Shown here piece after piece: positions 38,858-46,312 of a stretch of 64,000 nt of DNA. Position 1 is the first letter of the stretch; the number at the start of each line of letters is the position of its first letter. Made by a program: the position numbers and the translations under genes. Source of the DNA: Roseibium litorale (GTDB lineage: Bacteria > Pseudomonadota > Alphaproteobacteria > Rhizobiales > Stappiaceae); the NCBI RefSeq assembly GCF_014842915.1, contig NZ_JACYXI010000005.1:186001-250000 (forward strand), in the 5' to 3' direction. The notes below the pieces were generated by a model. It was not told the DNA's origin. It worked only from the letters and a program-made list of their open reading frames with translations, and ran no database searches.

Positions 38858-40210
38858 ATGCTGACTGATAGCCAAACAGCGGGGGTATGCGAGGACGATG
38901 CCCTGAAAGGTAGGGCGACCTCGTTTCCCTCCCGTACAAAGCTTGCCGGGCGCTGCGTGCGTGTTGGGGCAATCGCTGCAGGCATGCTTCTTTCGCGCAC
39001 ACCACGATGGGCATATTTGCGGAGCCGCGGTCGGGTGAACGAAGCGAACCAATGCCTGGGAGAAAGCATCGCACAAACATTGGAACGGTTGGGGCCGGTG
39101 TTCCTGAAATTGGGGCAGATCGTTTCCCATAGGTCTGACCTCTTGCCAGAAGACCTGCTGCGGCCATTGCGGCGGATTCAAGATCAAGTCGGACCGGAGC
39201 GCTTTGAGATCTCCCGTGCGACCCTCGAACGGACATTCAACCGCCAAACTGGAGAACTATTCTCAGCCTTCGAGGCAAAGCCGATCGCGGCCGGCAGCAT
39301 TGCAACCGTTTACAGGGCGAAACGGTGCGACGGACGGGAAGTTGCGGTCAAGATTGTCCGTCAGGACGCCGCTCGGATTTTAACGATGGACCTCCGGATT
39401 GGCGCATGGCTCGCAGGCTTTGTCGCGAACCTCAAAGCATTCAAAGCATTACCCATTGCAGAATGCTACTCCGAGATCGAAGCGCTGTTCGTCGCGCAAC
39501 TCAACATGCATATGGAGGCATCAAATCTTGAGGCGATGCAGGAAGACAATTTCATTCAGCGGCACGTCAATATTCCTTCAGTGCACGCGGATCTCGTTGG
39601 TCCCGATGTGCTGGTGATGGATTTTGTCGACAACGCCGTCAGTATCAGTGCCGATCACATCGAGACGACAATCTACAAGCAGGCCGCGCAGTCCGTTCTG
39701 GCAGTCCTTTACCGGATGGCATTCGAAACCGGTTTTGTCCATTGCGATATGCACCCGGGCAATCTCCTTCTGGACGAATCTTGCGAAGTCTGGCTTCTCG
39801 ACGGAGGCTTTTTCGCACACTTCAGCGAGAGAGATAGGCTATGTTTTCAGGACCTTTTCCTCGGCCTGGCATTCGGCGAACCCGACCGGTGTTGTGACAG
39901 TCTCGTCGGGTCTGCAATCACCATCCCGCAATCTTTGGACCGGGAGGCGCTCCGGAGCGACGTGAACAGGCTAATCGAGACCCATCACAGCAAGAGGGCA
40001 GGGTCATTCCTTGTAGCAGCCTTCGTTTATGACCTGTTCACGCTACAGAAGCGCCACGGCCTCTATGCACGGTCAAGTTTCGTTGCGGCGATCTGGGCAT
40101 TCGTTACATTCGAAGGAATCGTGCGCGACCGGTTCCCAGAACTCGATTTCCAGGGTGAAGCAAAACCTTTTGTAGTCAGCAGAATCATCAAGAGCATGAG
40201 AACCCGATAG
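38858..40210 (+). CDS. UbiB/ABC1-family atypical kinase (island copy)
   Basis: A 450-aa ADCK/UbiB-type protein, a paralogue or xenologue of the core UbiB at 3.1-4.7 kb. It has the KxGQ hallmark (GPVFLKLGQIVSHRSDLLP, about residues 75-93), the Ala-rich nucleotide loop (IAAGSIATVYRA), VAVKIV with the Lys, a catalytic loop FVHCDMHPGNLLL, and a variant of the metal-binding motif, WLLDGGFFAHF, instead of VDFG. It is shorter than UbiB at the C-terminus and lacks an obvious terminal membrane anchor. The ATG at 38858 is 10 bp after the previous stop with no strong ribosome-binding site, suggesting coupling. Its role in the island is unknown; UbiB-like proteins act on isoprenoid or lipid-soluble substrates. 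Confidence 0.85.
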   Translation: MLTDSQTAGVCEDDALKGRATSFPSRTKLAGRCVRVGAIAAGMLLSRTPRWAYLRSRGRVNEANQCLGESIAQTLERLGPVFLKLGQIVSHRSDLLPEDLLRPLRRIQDQVGPERFEISRATLERTFNRQTGELFSAFEAKPIAAGSIATVYRAKRCDGREVAVKIVRQDAARILTMDLRIGAWLAGFVANLKAFKALPIAECYSEIEALFVAQLNMHMEASNLEAMQEDNFIQRHVNIPSVHADLVGPDVLVMDFVDNAVSISADHIETTIYKQAAQSVLAVLYRMAFETGFVHCDMHPGNLLLDESCEVWLLDGGFFAHFSERDRLCFQDLFLGLAFGEPDRCCDSLVGSAITIPQSLDREALRSDVNRLIETHHSKRAGSFLVAAFVYDLFTLQKRHGLYARSSFVAAIWAFVTFEGIVRDRFPELDFQGEAKPFVVSRIIKSMRTR

Positions 40211-40299
40211 TGAAGAATGTCTGCGGCTCCAGAAGCCTACAGAAGTCAAAATTCATATAATAAATTCAATTATTTACAGGTCTAAGTCCTATTTCTACT

Positions 40300-40311
40300 G
40301 GTGCGCCATTT
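40300..40311 (+). repeat. Putative attR (12-bp direct repeat, right copy)
   Basis: GGTGCGCCATTT, an exact copy of the tRNA-Arg 3' end plus three T's at 19139-19150, lies in the gap between the UbiB-like gene and the LysR gene. Sequence on either side is not conserved, so this is a minimal att core. Confidence 0.55.
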
Positions 40312-40379
40312 CTTTCTATCAGCGCCGCTATATCGCCACCATTTTCGCAGGCAGCGGAAAGAATCGCGAAAGCGGGAGC

Positions 40380-41318
40380 CTATAGTTTCCTCCCACGCAG
40401 ACATCTGAGCCCTTCGACGACGAGATCGCGCAAGAAGCGGTGTGCAGGGGCTTTGTCGCTGGCCGCATGCCACATGAGCATGAGTTTTGCAGGCGCAAGG
40501 CCGATTTCTTCCGGAAGCGGCCTGACGGACAGGTCGAAATGCTCGGCGAAACGTTCCGCCACCTGGGTGTGGACGGCGGCGATCATCGGTGCCTGGGAAA
40601 CGATGGAAGGCACCGTCAGAAGATGGGACGTTCGCAAAGCTATGTGCGGCCATACGTCCAGACGTCCCAACGCGTCCAGGATTGCGTCTCCGTCCGGTCC
40701 CTCGACCACCACCATCGGATAGCGTCTGTAGTCATCAAGCGTCATCGCTTCACCGATGGCGACCAGGGCGGCATTGAAAACCGTATGATACCCTTCGTGA
40801 TAGATCACGCGTTGCTTGTGGTAGCTTCTTCCCCCGGCGAAAGTGCCAATGGCGAGATCGAAGACGCCCGTCTCCAGACCATCGGCGACATCGGCCCCGT
40901 CTATGGGGATCAACTTGAGCGTGACGCCGGGCGCCTTTTCAAGCAACAGGGCTGAGACTGCGGGAATGAGGATTGCTTCGGCGCTGTCGGTCACGCCAAG
41001 CCGAAAGGACATTTGCGCTGTTGAAGGGTCAAATGGCATTTGCTCCGCAAACAGCATGCGTATTTTCCGCATGGTAGTCCGAAGCTCGACTTCGAGACTG
41101 ACGGCCTTCGGCGTCGGCACCATGCCGCCCGCACTTCGCACCAGCAATTCGTCCCCCAATAATCGTCGAAGGCGCGCCAGATTGTGGCTCATGGCGGGCT
41201 GGCCAAGAGAAAGCCGCCGCGCCGCGCGCGAGACGTTCTTTTCCTCCAGAAGGGCCTCCATCGCGATCAGCAAGTTGAGATCGATGGTTGAGATATCAGT
41301 CATGTCGATTTTCAGCAT
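40380..41318 (-). CDS. LysR-family transcriptional regulator
   Basis: A 312-aa LysR-type regulator: N-terminal winged HTH (LNLLIAMEALLEEKNVSRAARRLSLGQPAMSHNLARLRRLLGDELLVRSAGG) and a NodD-like effector domain with SDxAE-type motifs. It is divergent from the DAPG-hydrolase-like gene, the classic arrangement for a LysR regulator and its target. Start choice is uncertain between 41318 and an internal Met at 41303; neither has a strong ribosome-binding site. It lies just outside the putative attR. Confidence 0.88.
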   Translation of the reverse strand: MLKIDMTDISTIDLNLLIAMEALLEEKNVSRAARRLSLGQPAMSHNLARLRRLLGDELLVRSAGGMVPTPKAVSLEVELRTTMRKIRMLFAEQMPFDPSTAQMSFRLGVTDSAEAILIPAVSALLLEKAPGVTLKLIPIDGADVADGLETGVFDLAIGTFAGGRSYHKQRVIYHEGYHTVFNAALVAIGEAMTLDDYRRYPMVVVEGPDGDAILDALGRLDVWPHIALRTSHLLTVPSIVSQAPMIAAVHTQVAERFAEHFDLSVRPLPEEIGLAPAKLMLMWHAASDKAPAHRFLRDLVVEGLRCLRGRKL

Positions 41319-41396
41319 GCCCCAGATTGATTTGATTAATGAGGATCATGGCGTAGTTTCAGGGTCAAGCATCGAATTTCCGCCAAGGAGCTCGCC

Positions 41397-42404
41397 ATGA
41401 CCCGTACCCTGTCCCGCCGCACCCTTCTCAAAGGCGCTCCAGCTGCAATCGCCGGAGCCGCGTCTGCTGCTGTCCTGTCCCATTCTGACCTCGCACAAGC
41501 AGCGCCCGCGGCCAAACCCGAAGCGCATCGCGACGCTTACGGCGACTGGAGCGCTGTCACATACCTTTCCCTGGAGTGCCAGAAGCAGCGCATTGCCAAT
41601 GAGCAGGCCGTGGGCGCCACCCCTTATGCCCCCTATCTCGACACGGATCTCTCGGTTCCCTCGGCATCGGCAAAAGCCCTCCAGTTCGGACCCCTCGATC
41701 CCGGCGATGTGCCCACGCCGAGTGCGCAGAACCTCAACCGTCTGATCGACCCGTCCTTCAAGACGAAAGACAACGGCTATGCCGTTCTGGATGGCCAAAT
41801 GGCCTATGCGCAAAGCCGCATTGTCATGCCCGGCGTGACCACCGGCATGTTCAAGTGGTGGTTCACCTGGCATCCGCTCGAAAAAGAACGCTATATGCTC
41901 TGGTTTCCGCAGGCTCATATCGACACAAGCGTTGACGACCCGTCCCGCCTGCAAGATACGTCGCTGAGCTACGAGAAGCGGTTTTTCAACAATCCCAACC
42001 GCATCCAGGAATGGATCGGACCTAGCCGTCTCGACGCCATCATCCATTTCTCCGAACCGGCAACGCTTGGCTTCGACGCCCAGGCCCTGGCGCGAGAAGG
42101 CTTCACCGCCAGCGCCAGTGCCGTGTGTTATCCGACGCCGGCACCCGATATCCCGTTCACGCTGATGGTCCATATTGCCCGCGATACAAGTGCCGGCATG
42201 GAGCTCTTAAGCCGGTACTGGATCGGAGCTCATGCGGACATGGCGCGGTTCGCCAATGCGGAGAAGGCTCCGGCAATGCTGCAAAAGATTGGCTTCAACG
42301 AGCAGGTTGCGGAAATGACAGCCTATGAAATGTCGGTTCACGACATGACCGAGTTCAACCATCTCGCGCGCATCCTGCCAGGTATTTATCGCGCATTCGG
42401 GTAA
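41397..42404 (+). CDS. Tat-exported DAPG (2,4-diacetylphloroglucinol)/phloretin hydrolase-like enzyme
   Basis: A 335-aa protein with a twin-arginine signal (SRRTLLKG, then an Ala-rich hydrophobic stretch to about residue 35). The mature part resembles PhlG-type zinc C-C hydrolases: GVTTGMFKWWFTWHPLEKERYMLWFPQAH near residue 140-165 supplies candidate His/Glu ligands, and the C-terminus HDMTEFNHLARILPGIYRAF matches the family's H..(E)E..N LA..LP..Y ending. Likely cleaves an acyl group from an acylphloroglucinol or similar polyketide in the periplasm. Substrate is inferred. It is divergently controlled by the adjacent LysR protein. Confidence 0.75.
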   Translation: MTRTLSRRTLLKGAPAAIAGAASAAVLSHSDLAQAAPAAKPEAHRDAYGDWSAVTYLSLECQKQRIANEQAVGATPYAPYLDTDLSVPSASAKALQFGPLDPGDVPTPSAQNLNRLIDPSFKTKDNGYAVLDGQMAYAQSRIVMPGVTTGMFKWWFTWHPLEKERYMLWFPQAHIDTSVDDPSRLQDTSLSYEKRFFNNPNRIQEWIGPSRLDAIIHFSEPATLGFDAQALAREGFTASASAVCYPTPAPDIPFTLMVHIARDTSAGMELLSRYWIGAHADMARFANAEKAPAMLQKIGFNEQVAEMTAYEMSVHDMTEFNHLARILPGIYRAFG

Positions 42405-42975
42405 CGAGCGGCGGGAGCCAATCCCGGCGCGGGGCGCCGTTTTTCCAAACGACACGCGATCACCCCTGAATGCCTTGAAAGGCATAGTAAAATCAGGGGT
42501 CACCGCCCTTTTCGCGGCGGGACGATAACCGCCTTACAAAGGCCTGTCTGAGCACGGTTTTCTTATCAGTCAGACTATCAAAAACCCAAAACTCCCAAAG
42601 GCTTGACAGAAACTCAATAGCGAGTTTGGATCGTGTCCCAAGGCGTGGTGCGGCTGGTGAACCAGCAAGCCGTCAGCGGTTTACCGCATGAGCCGCAGGT
42701 CACAAAGCCTGTGTGTTTAGTCCGCAAGCTAAGGCCACTTATTCGGCCTCAAAGGCGCATCTATGCGGTACTGGTGAAATCAGCGCAGACTGCCAGTCTA
42801 TCGACCAGCGCGTTGAGCCGCCGCTTTCCTGCCACATGCAGGAGCCTGGGAGCTGGTTTCAAACCTCTCCTGAGTGGTGTAGGATCCTAGGGAATCCGGG
42901 CAGGTACAACATCCCTCCCGAAGTTGCTCTCCGGGCAGTATCTGAAGACTGCAGCCGTACAATCTGACGGACCCC
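42405..42975. other. 571-bp non-coding region with promoter-like and structured elements
   Basis: No convincing protein gene. From left to right: a nested palindrome (CACCCCTGA ... TCAGGGGTCA enclosing ATGCCTTTGAAAGGCAT-like arms, about 42,463-42,502); TTGACA at 42603-42608; and an 18-bp palindrome AAACTC-N6-GAGTTT (42610-42627) overlapping the promoter spacer. Then come about 350 bp rich in short hairpins (CTGGTGAACCAG; AGGCC-N8-GGCCT; CCCGAAG...CTCCGGG) up to the lipoprotein-like gene. It could be a regulated long leader or a non-coding RNA. No known RNA family was recognised. Confidence 0.45.
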
Positions 42976-43173
42976 ATGATCTTGACCCGCCTCGTGTTTC
43001 TCACCTGCCTATGCCTTCTGACGGCCAATTGTGCCGTGGTTTCGGTGGGCGGCGCCGTCGTCGGCACAACCGCTTCGGTTGTCGGCACCACCGTGTCGAC
43101 CACAACGAAAGTGGCTGGCGGCGCTGTCAGCCTTGCCATTCCGGATGGCGACAGCGATGAGGAAACGCAATAA
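42976..43173 (+). CDS. Small exported, possibly lipid-anchored protein (65 aa)
   Basis: A 65-aa protein with an N-terminal hydrophobic signal (LTRLVFLTCLCLLTANC, residues 3-19). Its Cys at residue 19 could be a lipoprotein cysteine, though the residue before it (Asn) is a poor lipobox. The mature part is a Gly/Ala/Val/Thr repeat (GGAVVGTTASVVGTTVSTTTKVAGGAVSLAIPDGD) like small alphaproteobacterial outer-membrane lipoproteins. The acidic tail is DSDEETQ. It is preceded by the long structured non-coding region and 54 bp before the GT4 gene. Confidence 0.6.
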   Translation: MILTRLVFLTCLCLLTANCAVVSVGGAVVGTTASVVGTTVSTTTKVAGGAVSLAIPDGDSDEETQ

Positions 43174-43227
43174 ACTGCACCTGGATCGCTTTTCCCATCC
43201 TCCGTTCCAACTGGAAAATCCGCTGTC

Positions 43228-44295
43228 ATGAAAGCCGGTATTGTCCTGCCGCGCGGGATGCACTTTTCCCCGCAAGGGGCAACGTCCATCGATATCGTCG
43301 CCCATGAGCTCCTGTCCGGCAGCCGGTTCAAGGATCAGAGCTATGTTCTTGGTGCGAGCGTGGAGGGTCCCTATTCCGGCATCGACTTCCGGCCCTTGAA
43401 GGCCCGGCGTCAGAACGACCTGATCAGCGCGGCCATTAAAGGCCTGAAACGAGACCGCCCGGATGTGATCGTTGTGCATCAGCATCCTGAATCCGCCGCC
43501 CGTATTGCCAAGGCACTGGCGCCAACCCCTGTTGTCCTGCACCGGCATGGTCTGCTGCGCGCGGAGCGGAGCTGGTTCTCAAAATGGTGCAAGCAGCGGC
43601 AATTTAATCGGCTGAGCGGACTGATCTTTGTGAGCGGCTTTCTGCGCAGCCGGTTTCTGGCGTCCTATCCCAGCCTCAAGGCCAGATGCCAAATCGCCTA
43701 TAATTCGCTCGACACGGACTTCTGGCGCCCTGCGGCGGAGAAGCAGCAAACAATCTGTTTCGTTGGACGCGCGAGAGCCGACAAGGGCATCCGTGAACTG
43801 GTCGAAGCCTTTGTCTCCAGTCCTTGCCCGTCCTGGGAACTCACGCTCATTCTGGCCGTCCTGACCGAAGAAGAGCGGCAATTCTGTTCCGGGATCGAGG
43901 CCATGACCTTTGGTCATCCGGAGATCCGCATCCTGCGCAATCTGACCCAGGAGGGTGTCCGGGATCAGCTTGCAACGGCACAGATCGCTGTCTTTCCCTC
44001 GATCGTGGAAGAAGGTTTCCACAGGGCGGCAATCGAGGCCATGGCCTGCGGCTGTGCCACGATCGGCGTCAACCGGGGCGGCGTGCCGGAAGCGACCGGC
44101 GGCGCAGCCTTGTTGATCGATCAGGTCTCCCCACAGACCATCCGCCAGCCGCTGGACCGCCTCATGTCCCGGCCAGAGGAAATCAGCCGTCTCGCGGCGG
44201 CCGGGAGGGCGCATGTTCAGTCCAAGCTGGAAACGCGGTTGGTCTGCGGCCAGTATGATGACCTGCTTGAAACAATCGCCCGCCAACGCGCCTGA
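43228..44295 (+). CDS. Glycosyltransferase family 4
   Basis: A 355-aa GT-B glycosyltransferase transferring sugar from an activated donor to a surface polysaccharide or LPS intermediate. Landmarks: N-terminal GIVLPRGMHFSPQGATSIDIVAHELL, central FVGRARADKGIRELVEAF, and the nucleotide-sugar site VFPSIVEEGFHRAAIEAMACGCATIGVNRGGVPE with the E-x7-E pattern typical of GT4. It starts a surface-glycan block with the GT2 gene 21 bp downstream. Confidence 0.9.
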   Translation: MKAGIVLPRGMHFSPQGATSIDIVAHELLSGSRFKDQSYVLGASVEGPYSGIDFRPLKARRQNDLISAAIKGLKRDRPDVIVVHQHPESAARIAKALAPTPVVLHRHGLLRAERSWFSKWCKQRQFNRLSGLIFVSGFLRSRFLASYPSLKARCQIAYNSLDTDFWRPAAEKQQTICFVGRARADKGIRELVEAFVSSPCPSWELTLILAVLTEEERQFCSGIEAMTFGHPEIRILRNLTQEGVRDQLATAQIAVFPSIVEEGFHRAAIEAMACGCATIGVNRGGVPEATGGAALLIDQVSPQTIRQPLDRLMSRPEEISRLAAAGRAHVQSKLETRLVCGQYDDLLETIARQRA

Positions 44296-44316
44296 CCGGA
44301 ACGGACCATAGACGCC

Positions 44317-45396
44317 ATGACCACCCCGCCGGCTGTTTCCATTGTTCTGCCTGTCCGCAACGGAGAAGCCTATATTTCTGCCGCCATCGACAGCATGCTG
44401 AACCAAAGCTTTAGCGGCTTCGAAATGCTGGTTATCAACGATGGGTCTACCGATGGGACGCCTGATCTCCTCACTGAGGCTGCAAAAAAGGATGCGCGTA
44501 TTCGCATTCTTCAAGGAGACGGCAAGGGCCTTGTTCATGCCCTCAATCTCGGCATTAGCAAGGCCAGGAGCCATCTGATCTGCCGCATGGATGCGGATGA
44601 TCTATCAGACACCAACCGTCTGGAAAGGCAGGTCGCATTTCTCGAAGCATCCCCGGAGGTTGATCTGGTTTTCTCGCAAATGCGCATGATGAATGCGGCA
44701 GGCGAATTGACCGGAAAGCAGACCCATGCGCTGACCAGCCCGGAGGCGGTGAAGCAGGCGCTTGAGCGCGGCGATTGTGAAGTTCATCACCCGACGGTTC
44801 TTGGACGCCGACAGGCCCTTCTCGAAGCAGGGCTTTACCGGGAGGCCTTCGCAAGGGCCGAAGATCTCGATCTCTGGCTCCGCATGTCCGAGCGCGGCAA
44901 GATCGCGGGTCTTGACGAAATTCTTCTGACCTACCGGATTCACGGCGGTCAGGTCAGCCGCGAGCACACGCTGCGCCAGCGCTTTTCCCGCGACCTGGCG
45001 GTCCTGTGCGCAAGGCACCGGCGCACATCTGGCCAGGATCCGATGAAGGGCCTTGAGAACCCAATCGCGCTTGATGAGAACACAGTGGTGCTGACGGCCG
45101 AGGGCGAGCCGATGCCCTCCGATATTCTGGCGCTTTTGAAAACCTACAGGGCCCTTGATGCTGTGCTGTCAGACCAGCCTGACAGAATACCGGATACGGA
45201 AACCCTGCGCTGGCTTTTGAAGGACCTGCGCCAGAAATCGATCTTCCCGAGCGCCCGTCTGCGACAGAAGGTCTATCATCACATCGCGCAAACTGCCTTT
45301 GGCCGCGGCGAGATCAGTCTTGGGATTAAAGCCGCTCTGAGAGCCTTGCAGAACAATCCGAGCCGGGCCATCAAACAGCGCTTCAAGCCTGTCTGA
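44317..45396 (+). CDS. Glycosyltransferase family 2
   Basis: A 359-aa GT-A glycosyltransferase. N-terminal nucleotide-binding region VSIVLPVRNGEAYISAAIDSMLNQSF, then INDGSTDGTPDLL, and the metal-binding DxD region as CRMDADDLSD near residue 90. It is followed by an EDLDLWLRMS motif common in this family. The C-terminal 100 residues are less conserved. Co-directional with the GT4 gene and convergent with the GT11 gene. Confidence 0.92.
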   Translation: MTTPPAVSIVLPVRNGEAYISAAIDSMLNQSFSGFEMLVINDGSTDGTPDLLTEAAKKDARIRILQGDGKGLVHALNLGISKARSHLICRMDADDLSDTNRLERQVAFLEASPEVDLVFSQMRMMNAAGELTGKQTHALTSPEAVKQALERGDCEVHHPTVLGRRQALLEAGLYREAFARAEDLDLWLRMSERGKIAGLDEILLTYRIHGGQVSREHTLRQRFSRDLAVLCARHRRTSGQDPMKGLENPIALDENTVVLTAEGEPMPSDILALLKTYRALDAVLSDQPDRIPDTETLRWLLKDLRQKSIFPSARLRQKVYHHIAQTAFGRGEISLGIKAALRALQNNPSRAIKQRFKPV

Positions 45397-45405
45397 TCCA
45401 TTCGA

Positions 45406-46308
45406 TCAGAGCCTGATCCACTCCGGCGGCATCAGATCGCAAGTGTTCTTCTTCCGGAGCGTTTCTTCCGAAAACCACTGGCGCGGAGCAATCACCTGCT
45501 TGCCCTGTGGCCTGTTCAGCACCGCAGCCCACCAGCTGTAGCTGCTGTTTGCTGTGATGTGGTGATGGCAACGGGACATGAGCGCCAGATCCTCATCCTG
45601 CGCGTTGCGCGGCAGAAAGACGGCCTTTTCGCCCCAATGCGCAAGTTCCCGGGCGGCAGCCTCCGGCTGATCTGAGAAAACCAGATAGCGGTCGGGCGCG
45701 GCGAGCCCGTCCATCACTTGCTTGGCCCGGTCGTAATAGTCGCGCCCGAGAACGCCGTGTACCTTGGTGGCAGCCGCATCGCGCACGTAGTCGCCGCGCC
45801 GGATGTGAACGCTGCAGACGCGCTCAAACCCCGCCGTCCATTGCGTCCAGCGCTCGTCGACCACATCACTGCCCGCAGCAGGGCGGATGATCTGGCCAAG
45901 ATGGCCAAGATCCTGCTCGAAATAGCGGTAGCTCTGCCAATACCCGGACAGAAGGCACCCCGGCTTCAAACTCTCAAAGCTCTTGAAATAGTGATAGTGA
46001 GGCTCGCAGACCGGGCGGGCAGGCCATTGCCCGCTGATCATGTGCAACGCAGTCTTGATCGGGGCAGGCCTGCGCTTGGCAGCCCGTTTAAGAAGGCTGG
46101 GGGGCACAGAGACATAGGATGGCTGCAGCCCAACCAGCTCCAGCGTGGACTGATGGTCGCTCTCTTGCGGACTGACGCAATAAAGCGGCACCCCGAGGCG
46201 CATTGAGAGGGCATGGCCAGCCATGTACTGGAACAGCATGTTGCCCAATCCGCCAAAGACATGGACCGAGACGGCATTCTTCAGATCGGGTTTCGCCTGA
46301 CTGCTCAT
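45406..46308 (-). CDS. Alpha-1,2-fucosyltransferase-like glycosyltransferase (family 11)
   Basis: A 300-aa protein with the GT11 motifs: VFGGLGNMLFQYMAGHAL at the N-terminus, the donor-binding SVHIRRGDYV near residue 165, and ITANSSYSWWAAVL near residue 255. It probably adds alpha-1,2-linked fucose (or another deoxyhexose) from GDP-fucose to surface glycan. It lies 4 bp downstream of the GT10-like gene on the same strand, so the two form an operon. Confidence 0.87.
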   Translation of the reverse strand: MSSQAKPDLKNAVSVHVFGGLGNMLFQYMAGHALSMRLGVPLYCVSPQESDHQSTLELVGLQPSYVSVPPSLLKRAAKRRPAPIKTALHMISGQWPARPVCEPHYHYFKSFESLKPGCLLSGYWQSYRYFEQDLGHLGQIIRPAAGSDVVDERWTQWTAGFERVCSVHIRRGDYVRDAAATKVHGVLGRDYYDRAKQVMDGLAAPDRYLVFSDQPEAAARELAHWGEKAVFLPRNAQDEDLALMSRCHHHITANSSYSWWAAVLNRPQGKQVIAPRQWFSEETLRKKNTCDLMPPEWIRL

Positions 46309-46312
46309 GCGC

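Larger units (their letters stand above)
19139..40311. mobile_element. Putative tRNA-Arg-inserted genomic island carrying an enediyne-type PKS locus
   Basis: About 21.2 kb bracketed by the 12-bp direct repeat GGTGCGCCATTT, which overlaps the tRNA-Arg 3' end on the left. Inside are a dead IS481-type element, AT-rich flanks, and a co-directional set of secondary-metabolism genes absent from normal core neighbourhoods. Outside on both sides, ordinary chromosomal genes resume. No integrase, relaxase or replication gene is visible, so the island could not mobilise itself. The 12-bp repeat is short, so the borders are an inference. Confidence 0.6.

Noticed and set aside
42633-42890. 85-codon frame in the 42.4-43.0 kb non-coding region
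   Set aside because: No ribosome-binding site and unpatterned amino-acid sequence; the underlying DNA is better explained by short inverted repeats.
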